Source of the DNA: Porphyromonadaceae bacterium UBA4277
GTDB taxonomy: Bacteria; Bacteroidota; Bacteroidia; Bacteroidales; Muribaculaceae
Direction: 5' to 3'
DNA: 11,457 nt
Assembly (NCBI GenBank): GCA_002395965.1
Contig: DGVT01000051.1
Span: 1-11,457 of the forward strand
Shown: positions 4,930-11,457 of the stretch, in pieces
Layout: each line of letters opens with the position of its first letter
Numbering within the stretch: position 1 is the first letter of the stretch
Program-made: the position numbers and the translations under genes
Notes under the pieces: model-generated
Database searches by the model: none
What the model saw: the letters and a program-made list of their open reading frames with translations, nothing else
What the model was told of the DNA's origin: nothing

Positions 4930-5841
4930 ATGGAAAATATTACTGAAACTCCAATGCCGCGCAACCATGTCTCGGCCCCCATGAGGGTTATCATCCTGCT
5001 GGCCATAGCCATGTGCGGCCTCATTGCATGCAGCTTGATGCTGCTCGTGACCGGCTTCAAGATTGATCACATTGCCGACATGTACCCAAGCATCGTGCTG
5101 CAAGACGTGCTGGCCTTCATCGTGCCGGCGGTGGCTGCCATGGCCATATGTTTCTTCAGGCCTTTTAGCGTCATGGGGCTGACTGCGGCCCCGTCGTGGA
5201 AAGGTATAGTTGTGTGTGTGCTGATGTGCCTTGTCTCTCTGCCGGCCATGAACTGGTTGGTCAAGTGGAACGAGGGCATAAATCTGCCCGAGTCGTTGGC
5301 CGATGTAGAAGCCATATTGCGTTCGATGGAGAACACTGCCCAGGCCGTCACTCGGGGCATGCTCACGGGTGGCAGTGTGGGTTCGCTGCTGCTCAATCTC
5401 TTTGTGGTGGCCTTCATGGCGGGTATTAGTGAGGAAATGTTTTTCCGAGGCGCCATGCTCAAGATGATTACGCCCGATTACAGGCGTGCGCATTTTGCCA
5501 TCTGGATCGTGGCAGTGGTTTTCAGCGTCTTCCACATGCAGTTCTACGGCTTTGTGCCCCGTGTGCTGTTAGGAGCCTGGTTTGGCTACCTGCTGTGGTG
5601 GACGCGCTCGCTGTGGGTGCCCATCATTGCCCACGCACTCAACAACAGCATTGTGGTGGTGGCCTCATGGCTCGACATGCGTGGCATCATCACGGCCGAC
5701 GAGGTAGATGCCATAGGTGTTCCGGCCGACGGTGCCGTGCCTTGGCTGGCCTTAGGCAGTGCCGCTCTCACGATAGCAGTGATAGTGATAGCACGAAAAT
5801 GGCTGGCTCACGGCTCGAAGCAACTAAGCAATGAAGTGTGA
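4930..5841 (+). CDS. CPBP-family intramembrane glutamic protease (CAAX protease / Abi)
   Basis: The 303-residue protein has about seven or eight hydrophobic segments (the first at about 18-42, the last at about 272-290) and the family's three motifs in order: E-E-M-F-F-R with Glu168, Glu169 and Arg173; F-S-V-F-H with His202; and H-A-L-N-N with His235 and Asn239. These correspond to the catalytic Glu pair and His/Asn residues of the Rce1/CPBP fold, so the enzyme should be active in the membrane. Bacterial members have been linked to peptide maturation, self-immunity and regulated cleavage, but the substrate cannot be told from sequence. No bacteriocin or short peptide gene is seen nearby. It diverges from the DUF4251 gene, and the gap to sppA is 306 bases. 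The start fits the promoter at 4903-4910. Confidence 0.92.
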   Translation: MENITETPMPRNHVSAPMRVIILLAIAMCGLIACSLMLLVTGFKIDHIADMYPSIVLQDVLAFIVPAVAAMAICFFRPFSVMGLTAAPSWKGIVVCVLMCLVSLPAMNWLVKWNEGINLPESLADVEAILRSMENTAQAVTRGMLTGGSVGSLLLNLFVVAFMAGISEEMFFRGAMLKMITPDYRRAHFAIWIVAVVFSVFHMQFYGFVPRVLLGAWFGYLLWWTRSLWVPIIAHALNNSIVVVASWLDMRGIITADEVDAIGVPADGAVPWLALGSAALTIAVIVIARKWLAHGSKQLSNEV

Positions 5842-6147
5842 AGCTGACAGCGTGCACGGCGACATCCTCACACCTGTTACACAGAATTTTAGACTAAAGG
5901 GCATAAATAAGTTGGTAAGTGTGAAGGGTTAAGGGGGGTGGCGCTTTCTTAATGATGAATTAAGTTTGCTTGTTGACTCTACATTTTCCTATTTCCTGAA
6001 ATTTCAAAAAAAATATTGTCGGGCGAAAAGTGATTAATTGCTTTTTTTTCTATAACTTTGTAGGTTGGTGATGCTATAGCGAAGCTCGTCTTCCACAGTT
6101 GCGTCAATAATAATTTGAAAATTAACTATTTAAGCACATAACGCCTT
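5842..6147. other. Intergenic stretch between the CPBP protease gene and sppA
   Basis: No coding frame is supported. A weak GTGTGA/TCACAC pairing just past the protease stop is a poor terminator candidate. A short palindrome CTTAAT/ATTAAG (5948-5964, 5-base gap) could be an operator or chance in A/T-rich DNA. The likely sppA -7 element is at 6053-6060. Confidence 0.5.
6053..6060 (+). promoter_or_regulatory. Possible -7 element for sppA
   Basis: TAACTTTG matches TAnnTTTG, but no TTTG is found at the proper distance upstream; a T run (6042-6049) lies there instead. If used, it gives sppA a leader of about 80 bases, and it would be the only recognisable promoter for the four-gene run to thiL. 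Confidence 0.4.
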
Positions 6148-7947
6148 ATGATGAAGAAATTTTTACTCGTCGTGTGTGGTTCGTTCGTCGGTGTGTTCCT
6201 TGCGCTGACGGTGTTTGTTATCTCGTCAATAATCATGAGCATAGCCATGATGAGTTTGGGCGGAAAGATGAGCAGTATATCGGCTCCTGTAAGCGATAAT
6301 TCCATACTGCACATCGAACTGTCGGGAGAGATCAATGAGCGCGCTGTGGCGCCAGCCCTCAGCCCCATGGACTTGATGAGCGGAAGCAGCATTGAGCGTG
6401 GCATGGCACTGAATGTGCTTGTGGCTGCCATCGAGAAAGCCAAGGAAAACAAGAATATTAAGGGTATCTACCTGAAGTGCAACGGCTCACTGGCCGCACC
6501 CGCCACCCGCGAGCAGCTCAGAAAGGCCCTGAAACAATTCAAGCAAAGCGGGAAGTGGATTTATGCCTATGGCTACGAAGGCTTCTCGCAAGGCGACTAC
6601 TACATTGCCAGCGTGGCCGACAGCATCTTCATCAACCCCGAGGGTGCAATCGAGCTTCACGGAATGGCATCGGCCACCCCCTATTTCAAGAAACTGCTCG
6701 ACAACGTGGGCGTGAAGATGCAAATCATCAGGGTGGGCACATTCAAGAGTGCCGTTGAGCCCTATATGCTCGAAAACATGAGCGATGCCAACCGCCTGCA
6801 GCAGGAGGTGTATATGGGTAGCATCTGGAAGACGATGCTCGACAGCATCTCGGCCGACCGCAAGATGACGCGCGACCAGCTCAACAGCCTTGCCGACGGC
6901 ATGATACTCACCATGCCTGCCGACAGCCTCAAACTGCTCCATCTTGTTGATAGGGTGATATATAAACACGAAATGGAAAAGGCGCTCAAGATGCTCACCA
7001 AGGTTGACGACGATGACGACCTGAACTTTGTCACCCCCGAGGAATTGGTTCCCAACGTGGAAGCCGAGGTGAGTGGCGACAAGGTGGCCATCCTCTATGC
7101 CTGCGGCGAGATCGACGGCTCGGGCGGCGTGATGAGCGACGGAACGGGTATCGACACCGAGAGCATGAGCCGTGAAATCAGAGAGTTGCAGAAGGATGAC
7201 GATGTGAAAGCCCTTGTGCTGCGCGTCAACTCGCCTGGCGGTAGTGCCTTCGGTAGCGAGCAGATGTGGAAGGCTCTCGATGAATTCAAGAAATCGGGCA
7301 AGCCCTTCGTGGTGTCGATGAGCGACTATGCAGCCTCGGGCGGCTACTACATTTCGAGCGGTGCCGACCGCATCTTTGCCGAGCGCACCACAATCACCGG
7401 CTCTATAGGCATCTTCGGTATGATTCCTGCCTACGAAGGCGTGATAAAGAACAAGCTCGGCGTCAACGTTGAAGTCGTGAAGACCAACGAGAATGCCGAC
7501 ATGGGTGTGATGGGCAAGGAGCTCACCCCCGTGCAGCTTGCCGCCTTGCAGAACATGGTGAACCGTGGCTACGAGCTCTTTACCAAGCGCTGTGCCGATG
7601 GCCGCCATGTGACACAAGACAGTATCAAGCACATAGCCGAAGGGCGCGTGTGGGACGGTGTGTCGGCACTGCAACGCGGACTGGTTGACGAGATAGGCAG
7701 CTTGGACGCCGCCGTGAAGTGGGCAGCCAAAAAGGCCGGACTCAAGGACGGCAAATACAAGTGCCAGAACTACCCGGCATTGGAGCCCAGCTGGCGCGAT
7801 ATGCTCAGCGAATATATGAACATGCAATATGAGGCTAAGCTAAAGAAGGACATGGGCGTGCTCTATGACTATCACAAGCAGCTCACCGCCATCTTGGGCC
7901 GCAGCCACGTCTTGTGCCTGATGGAAACCACCATCTTGACCGACTGA
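6148..7947 (+). CDS. sppA: Signal peptide peptidase SppA, 67K type
   Basis: SppA is a membrane-anchored serine protease of the outer face of the inner membrane that degrades cleaved signal peptides. The 599-residue protein has an N-terminal anchor (about 4-36) and the tandem two-repeat plan of the long form. The general base lies in the first repeat at Lys200 (G-T-F-K-S-A-V-E-P-Y) and the nucleophile in the second at Ser397 (Y-A-A-S-G-G-Y-Y), matching Lys209 and Ser409 of the E. coli enzyme. The oxyanion region N-S-P-G-G-S and the G-S-I-G-I-F-G motif are also present, so the enzyme looks complete. Two adjacent ATG codons (6148 and 6151) are possible starts and differ by one residue. It leads a same-strand run with lpxK (110-base gap), the nucleoside phosphorylase and thiL. 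Confidence 0.95.
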   Translation: MMKKFLLVVCGSFVGVFLALTVFVISSIIMSIAMMSLGGKMSSISAPVSDNSILHIELSGEINERAVAPALSPMDLMSGSSIERGMALNVLVAAIEKAKENKNIKGIYLKCNGSLAAPATREQLRKALKQFKQSGKWIYAYGYEGFSQGDYYIASVADSIFINPEGAIELHGMASATPYFKKLLDNVGVKMQIIRVGTFKSAVEPYMLENMSDANRLQQEVYMGSIWKTMLDSISADRKMTRDQLNSLADGMILTMPADSLKLLHLVDRVIYKHEMEKALKMLTKVDDDDDLNFVTPEELVPNVEAEVSGDKVAILYACGEIDGSGGVMSDGTGIDTESMSREIRELQKDDDVKALVLRVNSPGGSAFGSEQMWKALDEFKKSGKPFVVSMSDYAASGGYYISSGADRIFAERTTITGSIGIFGMIPAYEGVIKNKLGVNVEVVKTNENADMGVMGKELTPVQLAALQNMVNRGYELFTKRCADGRHVTQDSIKHIAEGRVWDGVSALQRGLVDEIGSLDAAVKWAAKKAGLKDGKYKCQNYPALEPSWRDMLSEYMNMQYEAKLKKDMGVLYDYHKQLTAILGRSHVLCLMETTILTD

Positions 7948-7981
7948 CGCTTTGTTGTTTAGTAATAAAGGGTTAAGTAGG

Positions 7982-8000
7982 AAGTAATAAGTAATAAGTA
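7982..8000. repeat. Short heptamer tandem repeat (AAGTAAT)
   Basis: AAGTAAT occurs twice in tandem and is followed by a partial AAGTA, with further AAGTA-like words just upstream. It lies between sppA and lpxK and looks like low-complexity slippage DNA. Confidence 0.6.
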
Positions 8001-8057
8001 GCAGGTTCTGGGAGGCTTAGTGATAAAGCCTGAACAAAATGTACCGCGTGATTTACC

Positions 8058-9164
8058 GTGATTGACTTTACAAAGATATTGAACAAGCAGCAGCGCAAGG
8101 CTATTCTCACGGCCATCCTGACGCCATTCTCGTGGCTTTATGGGGCTGGGGTGTGGCTTCGCAACTTTGCCTTTGACCACAATATCTTGAAGGCTCAAGC
8201 GTTTGACGTGCCCATCGTGTCGGTGGGCAATATCACCGTGGGCGGCACCGGCAAGACACCTCATGTGGAGCACATCATCGAGTCGTTGTGCCGGCGCTAC
8301 AACATAGGGGTGCTGAGCCGCGGCTACAAGCGCAACACACGCGGCTTTATCCTTGCCACCGACTCGCTCTCGCCCCGCGACATAGGCGATGAGCCTTACC
8401 AGATTTTCCACAAGTTTAACGGGCTCATCACACTTGCCGTGTGCGAAAGCCGCCGTACCGGCATTCGCGAGATGATGCGCATCAACCCCAATATCAACCT
8501 CTTTGTGCTTGACGATGCATTCCAGCACCGCTACATAAAGCCCAAGGTGAACATCGTGCTTGTGGATTTCAACCGGCCACCCTTTGAAGACGAGTTGATG
8601 CCGTTGGGCACACTGCGCGAGCCCAAGCACCGGTTGTTGCAAAGCGACATGGTGGTGGTGACCAAATGCCCGTCCGACATATCGCCGGTGAACATACGCA
8701 TGTTTAAGGAGAACCTTGACCTGTTTCCCTCAACCGGCCTTTATTTCTCGCGCATCCTCTATGCCGACCCCATGCCGGTGTTCCCCGTGCCGCGCCCGCA
8801 ACTCTCGTCGCTGGCGTGGCTCACAGCGGCCGACACCATACTGTGTGTCACCGGCATTGCCAATGCCAAGCCGCTGGTGCGCTATCTCAGGCAGTTCAAG
8901 GCCCAGGTGAGGGTCATTCACTATGACGACCATCACTACTTTACCCGCAAGGATTTCGACTTCATCTTCTCGGAGTTTGATAACCTGGAAGGAGAGAGAA
9001 AATTTATCGTAACCACCGAAAAAGACTCGGTGAGAATACTCAACAATCCCTACTATCCTCCCACCATGCGCGACATCATCTTCTACATCCCAATAAAGGT
9101 GGGATTTCTCGACTATGAGGGGCGCGACTTCGTCACCGACATCGTCAGGAAGGTGGAAGAATAA
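8058..9164 (+). CDS. lpxK: Tetraacyldisaccharide 4'-kinase
   Basis: LpxK phosphorylates the 4' position of the lipid A disaccharide with ATP on the inner face of the inner membrane, the last step before Kdo transfer. The 368-residue protein has an N-terminal amphipathic stretch (P-F-S-W-L-Y-G-A-G) that fits membrane contact, the P-loop G-G-T-G-K-T-P (62-68), the L-D-D-A-F-Q-H-R motif typical of LpxK and a C-terminal T-T-E-K-D motif. The start is GTG: an in-frame TGA at 8049-8051 leaves no room for an earlier start, and no in-frame ATG occurs before the P-loop. An ATG at 8039 is in another frame and ends after eight codons. A small hairpin (AGGCTT/AAGCCT, loop 7) lies just upstream. It is probably transcribed with sppA. 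Confidence 0.95.
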   Translation: MIDFTKILNKQQRKAILTAILTPFSWLYGAGVWLRNFAFDHNILKAQAFDVPIVSVGNITVGGTGKTPHVEHIIESLCRRYNIGVLSRGYKRNTRGFILATDSLSPRDIGDEPYQIFHKFNGLITLAVCESRRTGIREMMRINPNINLFVLDDAFQHRYIKPKVNIVLVDFNRPPFEDELMPLGTLREPKHRLLQSDMVVVTKCPSDISPVNIRMFKENLDLFPSTGLYFSRILYADPMPVFPVPRPQLSSLAWLTAADTILCVTGIANAKPLVRYLRQFKAQVRVIHYDDHHYFTRKDFDFIFSEFDNLEGERKFIVTTEKDSVRILNNPYYPPTMRDIIFYIPIKVGFLDYEGRDFVTDIVRKVEE

Positions 9165-9303
9165 TAGGCATGTGAGCCGGCAGGGTGGGGCGCTCACCTT
9201 CTCAAGTGCCGATGCACGGTGAGAACACTTGCAGCATGGCTCATGATTTATAGAATCGACCTCAAAACACGTTAAAAACATATCATCATAATATATTATA
9301 ACT

Positions 9304-10143
9304 ATGGAAAATGAAATCAACTGGCTTGAGAAAATCAAGCAAACAGCCGAGTATATCAGCAGTCGTGTGGGCCGCACTCCCCGCACAGCCATCATCTTGG
9401 GCACGGGCCTGGGCGATCTGGTGAATCACATCAGCATCGAAACGGCAATCCCCTATGAGGAAATTCCCAATTTCCCGGTCTCGACCGTTGAGGGTCACAA
9501 GGGCCAGCTCATCTTCGGTACCCTTGGCAACAAGTATGTCATGGCCATGCAAGGTCGTTTCCACTACTACGAGGGCTACTCGATGAAGGAGAGCACGTTC
9601 CCTGTGCGCGTGATGCGTGAGCTGGGAGTGAAGACGCTCTTTGTGAGCAACGCGGCCGGTGGCATGAACCCCGACTTCCGCGTGGGCGACCTGATGATTA
9701 TTACCGATCACATCAACCTCTTCCCCGAGCATCCCTTGCGTGGCAAGAACTACAACGAGCTGGGCGAGCGCTTCCCCGCCATGAACGAGGCGTACAGCCG
9801 TAGGCTGATAGACAAAGCCCGCGAGATAGCCCGGGCCAACGACATCCGCCTGATGGAGGGCGTGTATGTGGGCACCCAAGGCCCTACCTTTGAGACTCCG
9901 GCCGAATATCGCTTCTTCTACCGCATAGGCGGCGATGCCGTGGGCATGAGCACCATCCCCGAGGTGATTGTGGCCGTGCATGGCGGCATGGAGGTGTTCG
10001 GCATGAGCGTGATTACCGACCTGGGCGGTGAAGGCATCGCTCCCGACGTGTCGCACGAGGAGGTGCAGGAAGCTGCCGCCAAGGCGCAGCCCATCATGTC
10101 GTTTATCATGAAGGAGCTTATCAACCAATTCGAAGAACTCTAA
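9304..10143 (+). CDS. punA: Purine nucleoside phosphorylase, trimeric (PNP/MTAP) type
   Basis: The enzyme splits purine nucleosides with phosphate into base and ribose 1-phosphate for salvage in the cytoplasm. The 279-residue protein has the trimeric-family motifs: phosphate loop G-T-G-L-G (33-37), G-R-F-H-Y-Y-E-G-Y with Arg85 and His87, N-A-A-G-G (116-120), G-P-T-F-E-T-P-A-E-Y-R with Glu197, and V-G-M-S-T with Ser216. The base-contacting Asn of the human enzyme (Asn243) falls at Asp239 here (T-D-L-G-G-E-G), which could widen or shift base preference; this is inference. The phosphate-loop Ser is Thr34. No promoter of the usual type is visible in the 139 bases after lpxK, but an interleaved pair of short stems is. 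thiL follows 15 bases after the stop, so the two are co-transcribed. Confidence 0.94.
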   Translation: MENEINWLEKIKQTAEYISSRVGRTPRTAIILGTGLGDLVNHISIETAIPYEEIPNFPVSTVEGHKGQLIFGTLGNKYVMAMQGRFHYYEGYSMKESTFPVRVMRELGVKTLFVSNAAGGMNPDFRVGDLMIITDHINLFPEHPLRGKNYNELGERFPAMNEAYSRRLIDKAREIARANDIRLMEGVYVGTQGPTFETPAEYRFFYRIGGDAVGMSTIPEVIVAVHGGMEVFGMSVITDLGGEGIAPDVSHEEVQEAAAKAQPIMSFIMKELINQFEEL

Positions 10144-10158
10144 TCCCGAATACAACTG

Positions 10159-11190
10159 ATGCAAGAAACAGAAATTTCCACACTGGGCGAGTTTGGCCTT
10201 ATCGAGCGTCTCACTAAAGGATTTGAGCCTAAAAATGCCAGCACACTGCTGGGCGTGGGCGATGATTGTGCGGTAATCGGCACCGGTGGCGAGTTGTGCT
10301 CGCTGGTCACCACCGACCTGCTGCTCGAAGGCATCCACTTCGACTTGACCTATGTGCCACTCACGCACCTGGGCTATAAAGCCGTGGTGGTGAACCTGAG
10401 CGATGTGGTGGCCATGAATGGCACACCGCGGCAAATCACCGTGTCGTTAGGCATCAGCAAGCGGTTCACACTCGAGCACATCGAGCAGCTTTATGCCGGA
10501 ATACGCATGGCATGTGTGGATTATGGCGTGGATTTAGTGGGTGGCGACACCAGTGCCTCGGTCACCGGACTGATAATAAGCATCACTTGCATGGGCGAGG
10601 CCAAAAAGGACGACATCGTTTACCGCAGCGGAGCGCGCGATACCGACCTGATATGCGTCAGTGGCGACCTGGGTGCCGCCTACATGGGATTGCAACTGCT
10701 GGAGAGGGAACGTGTGGCCTCGGCCGGCATCAGCGACTTTGAACCCGACTTTGCCGGGCGGGAATATCTGCTCCAGCGCCAGCTCAAGCCCGAGGCACGC
10801 GTTGACGTGCTCGACGAGTTGCGCTCGTTAGGCATCCGCCCCACGGCCATGATGGACGTGAGCGATGGCTTGTCGAGCGAGCTGCTGCACATCTGCAAGG
10901 CCAGCGGTGTGGGGTGCCGGGTGTATGAAGACCGCATACCCATCGACTACCAGACGGCAAGCATGGCCGAGGAACTGAACATGAACCTCGTGACTGCCGC
11001 GATGAATGGTGGCGAGGATTATGAGCTGCTCTTTACCGTTCCGCTCACCGACCATGAGAAGGTGGCTCAGATGAAGACGGCTCACCTGATAGGACACATT
11101 ACCAAGCCTGACCTGGGTGCATACATGATTACGCGCGACGATGCCGAGATCGAAATCCGCGCTCAGGGCTGGAACGCCTTCAAGCAATAG
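10159..11190 (+). CDS. thiL: Thiamine-monophosphate kinase
   Basis: ThiL phosphorylates thiamine monophosphate with ATP to give thiamine diphosphate, the active cofactor, as the last step of the pathway. The 343-residue protein has the AIR-synthase-like fold of the family: the glycine-rich G-V-G-D-D-C-A-V-I (32-40), T-T-D-L-L-L-E-G-I-H-F (51-61), N-L-S-D-V-V-A-M-N-G (79-88), G-G-D-T-S (128-132), D-V-S-D-G-L (233-238) and G-G-E-D-Y-E-L-L (284-291). The acidic residues of these motifs bind Mg-ATP. Length and motif order are normal. It is 15 bases after the phosphorylase gene and has no promoter or TPP riboswitch of its own, and a strong hairpin follows it. Confidence 0.96.
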   Translation: MQETEISTLGEFGLIERLTKGFEPKNASTLLGVGDDCAVIGTGGELCSLVTTDLLLEGIHFDLTYVPLTHLGYKAVVVNLSDVVAMNGTPRQITVSLGISKRFTLEHIEQLYAGIRMACVDYGVDLVGGDTSASVTGLIISITCMGEAKKDDIVYRSGARDTDLICVSGDLGAAYMGLQLLERERVASAGISDFEPDFAGREYLLQRQLKPEARVDVLDELRSLGIRPTAMMDVSDGLSSELLHICKASGVGCRVYEDRIPIDYQTASMAEELNMNLVTAAMNGGEDYELLFTVPLTDHEKVAQMKTAHLIGHITKPDLGAYMITRDDAEIEIRAQGWNAFKQ

Positions 11191-11201
11191 AACTGCATGA
11201 G

Positions 11202-11236
11202 CCGGCGGGCGCGACAAGCGAGTCGTGCCCGGCCGG
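11202..11236. terminator. G+C-rich hairpin between thiL and the converging ABC gene
   Basis: CCGGC plus GGGCGCGAC (11202-11215) pairs with GTCGTGCCC (11222-11230), one bulged G, then GCCGG (11232-11236): 14 pairs including one G-T, closing a 6-base loop. It lies in the 48-base gap between two converging genes and can serve both; neither side has a clear T tract. Confidence 0.65.
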
Positions 11237-11238
11237 TG

Positions 11239-11457
11239 CTACTTGCGACTTGGTGTCGTGGGCTTGTAGCCATGCTCGCGGCGATACTTGCGCACGTCGC
11301 GAAACAGGTCGGTGGCATAGACGAAGTTGTTGAGGTCGTCGTTATCTACGTCGTAGATCTCATCTTTGTTGCCAATCCATCCCACATGCCCCTTGTTGAT
11401 AAACACGATATTCTCGCCAATTCCCATCACCGAGTTCATGTCGTGGGTGTTGATGAT
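11239..11457 (-). CDS. ABC transporter ATPase, C-terminal end (MlaF-like, partial)
   Basis: The frame is open to the window edge, so the N-terminal part lies beyond it; the last 72 residues are visible, ending in TAG at 11241-11239. They begin I-I-N-T-H-D-M-N-S-V, which is the H-loop (switch) histidine region of ABC ATPases, then a strand I-V-F-I-N-K-G and G-W-I-G-N-K-D-E-I. The M-N-S-V after the H-loop and the N-N-F-V...D-L-F tail resemble the MlaF/Ttg2A ATPases that move phospholipids between the membranes of diderm bacteria. Walker A, Q-loop and signature motif cannot be checked. The MlaF assignment is a moderate guess; the ABC ATPase call is firm. Confidence 0.82.
   Translation of the reverse strand: MINTHDMNSVMGIGENIVFINKGHVGWIGNKDEIYDVDNDDLNNFVYATDLFRDVRKYRREHGYKPTTPSRK

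Noticed and set aside
4930..5841. CPBP protease as a bacteriocin immunity or maturation gene
   Set aside because: No precursor peptide, ABC exporter or double-glycine leader was found within reach; the neighbours are regulatory and housekeeping genes.
6487..7827. 446-codon open frame on the minus strand
   Set aside because: It is antisense to sppA, which has intact catalytic motifs. The frame is His- and Leu-rich with no domain pattern, a shadow of codon bias in G+C-rich DNA.
7982..8000. AAGTAAT tandem repeat as a regulatory or phase-variable tract
   Set aside because: It has fewer than three copies, lies between genes rather than in a coding frame or promoter spacer, and resembles common low-complexity DNA.
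10144..10158. TPP riboswitch controlling thiL
   Set aside because: Only 15 bases separate thiL from the upstream gene, too few for a riboswitch, and no thi-box-like sequence was seen upstream.
9286..10434. 382-codon open frame on the minus strand
   Set aside because: It lies opposite the phosphorylase and thiL genes, both with clear family motifs, and has the His/Ala-rich composition of a shadow frame.

Overview
This window reads as a chromosomal segment from a Bacteroidota bacterium, most likely an intestinal member of the order Bacteroidales; the genus cannot be fixed from the sequence alone. The pointers are: repeated Bacteroidota-type promoters (TTTG, about 19-22 bases, then TAnnTTTG) before several genes; starts that lack a Shine-Dalgarno box and are preceded by A/T-rich DNA; a DUF4251 secreted protein; a fumarate reductase-type iron-sulfur subunit; lipid A synthesis (LpxK); and a membrane-anchored AraC-type regulator. 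No phage genes, transposase, CRISPR array, tRNA or rRNA is visible.

Layout. 1-493 (+) is the 3' end of a succinate dehydrogenase/fumarate reductase iron-sulfur subunit, closed by a strong hairpin. 618-770 (-) is a 50-residue membrane protein with a Cys/His-rich tail, resembling FeoB-associated proteins, with its own promoter. About 905-1216 has no gene but holds a nested set of inverted repeats: two copies of one structured unit facing each other, each carrying a GAAA-loop hairpin with matching compensatory changes. 1367-1519 (-) is rpmH (L34) and 1851-2414 (+) is efp, fired from divergent promoters. 2592-4220 (+) encodes a signal peptide, a seven-bladed Kelch-like propeller, one membrane helix and an AraC DNA-binding domain. 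4260-4853 (-) is a secreted DUF4251 protein and 4930-5841 (+) a CPBP intramembrane protease; their promoters overlap head to head.

6148-11190 (+) is a run of four housekeeping genes in one direction: sppA (signal peptide peptidase), lpxK (lipid A 4'-kinase), a trimeric-type purine nucleoside phosphorylase and thiL (thiamine-phosphate kinase). The last two are 15 bases apart and surely co-transcribed; the gaps before lpxK and the phosphorylase are 110 and 139 bases. A strong hairpin separates thiL from the converging 3' end of an ABC-transporter ATPase, cut by the window end, that resembles the MlaF phospholipid-transport family.

Most of the window is ordinary core genome. The items most worth a second look are the paired structured repeat at 905-1216, the Kelch-membrane-AraC one-component regulator with a promoter so close to its ATG that the mRNA may be leaderless, the overlapping divergent promoter at 4883-4914, and the small Cys/His-rich membrane protein.
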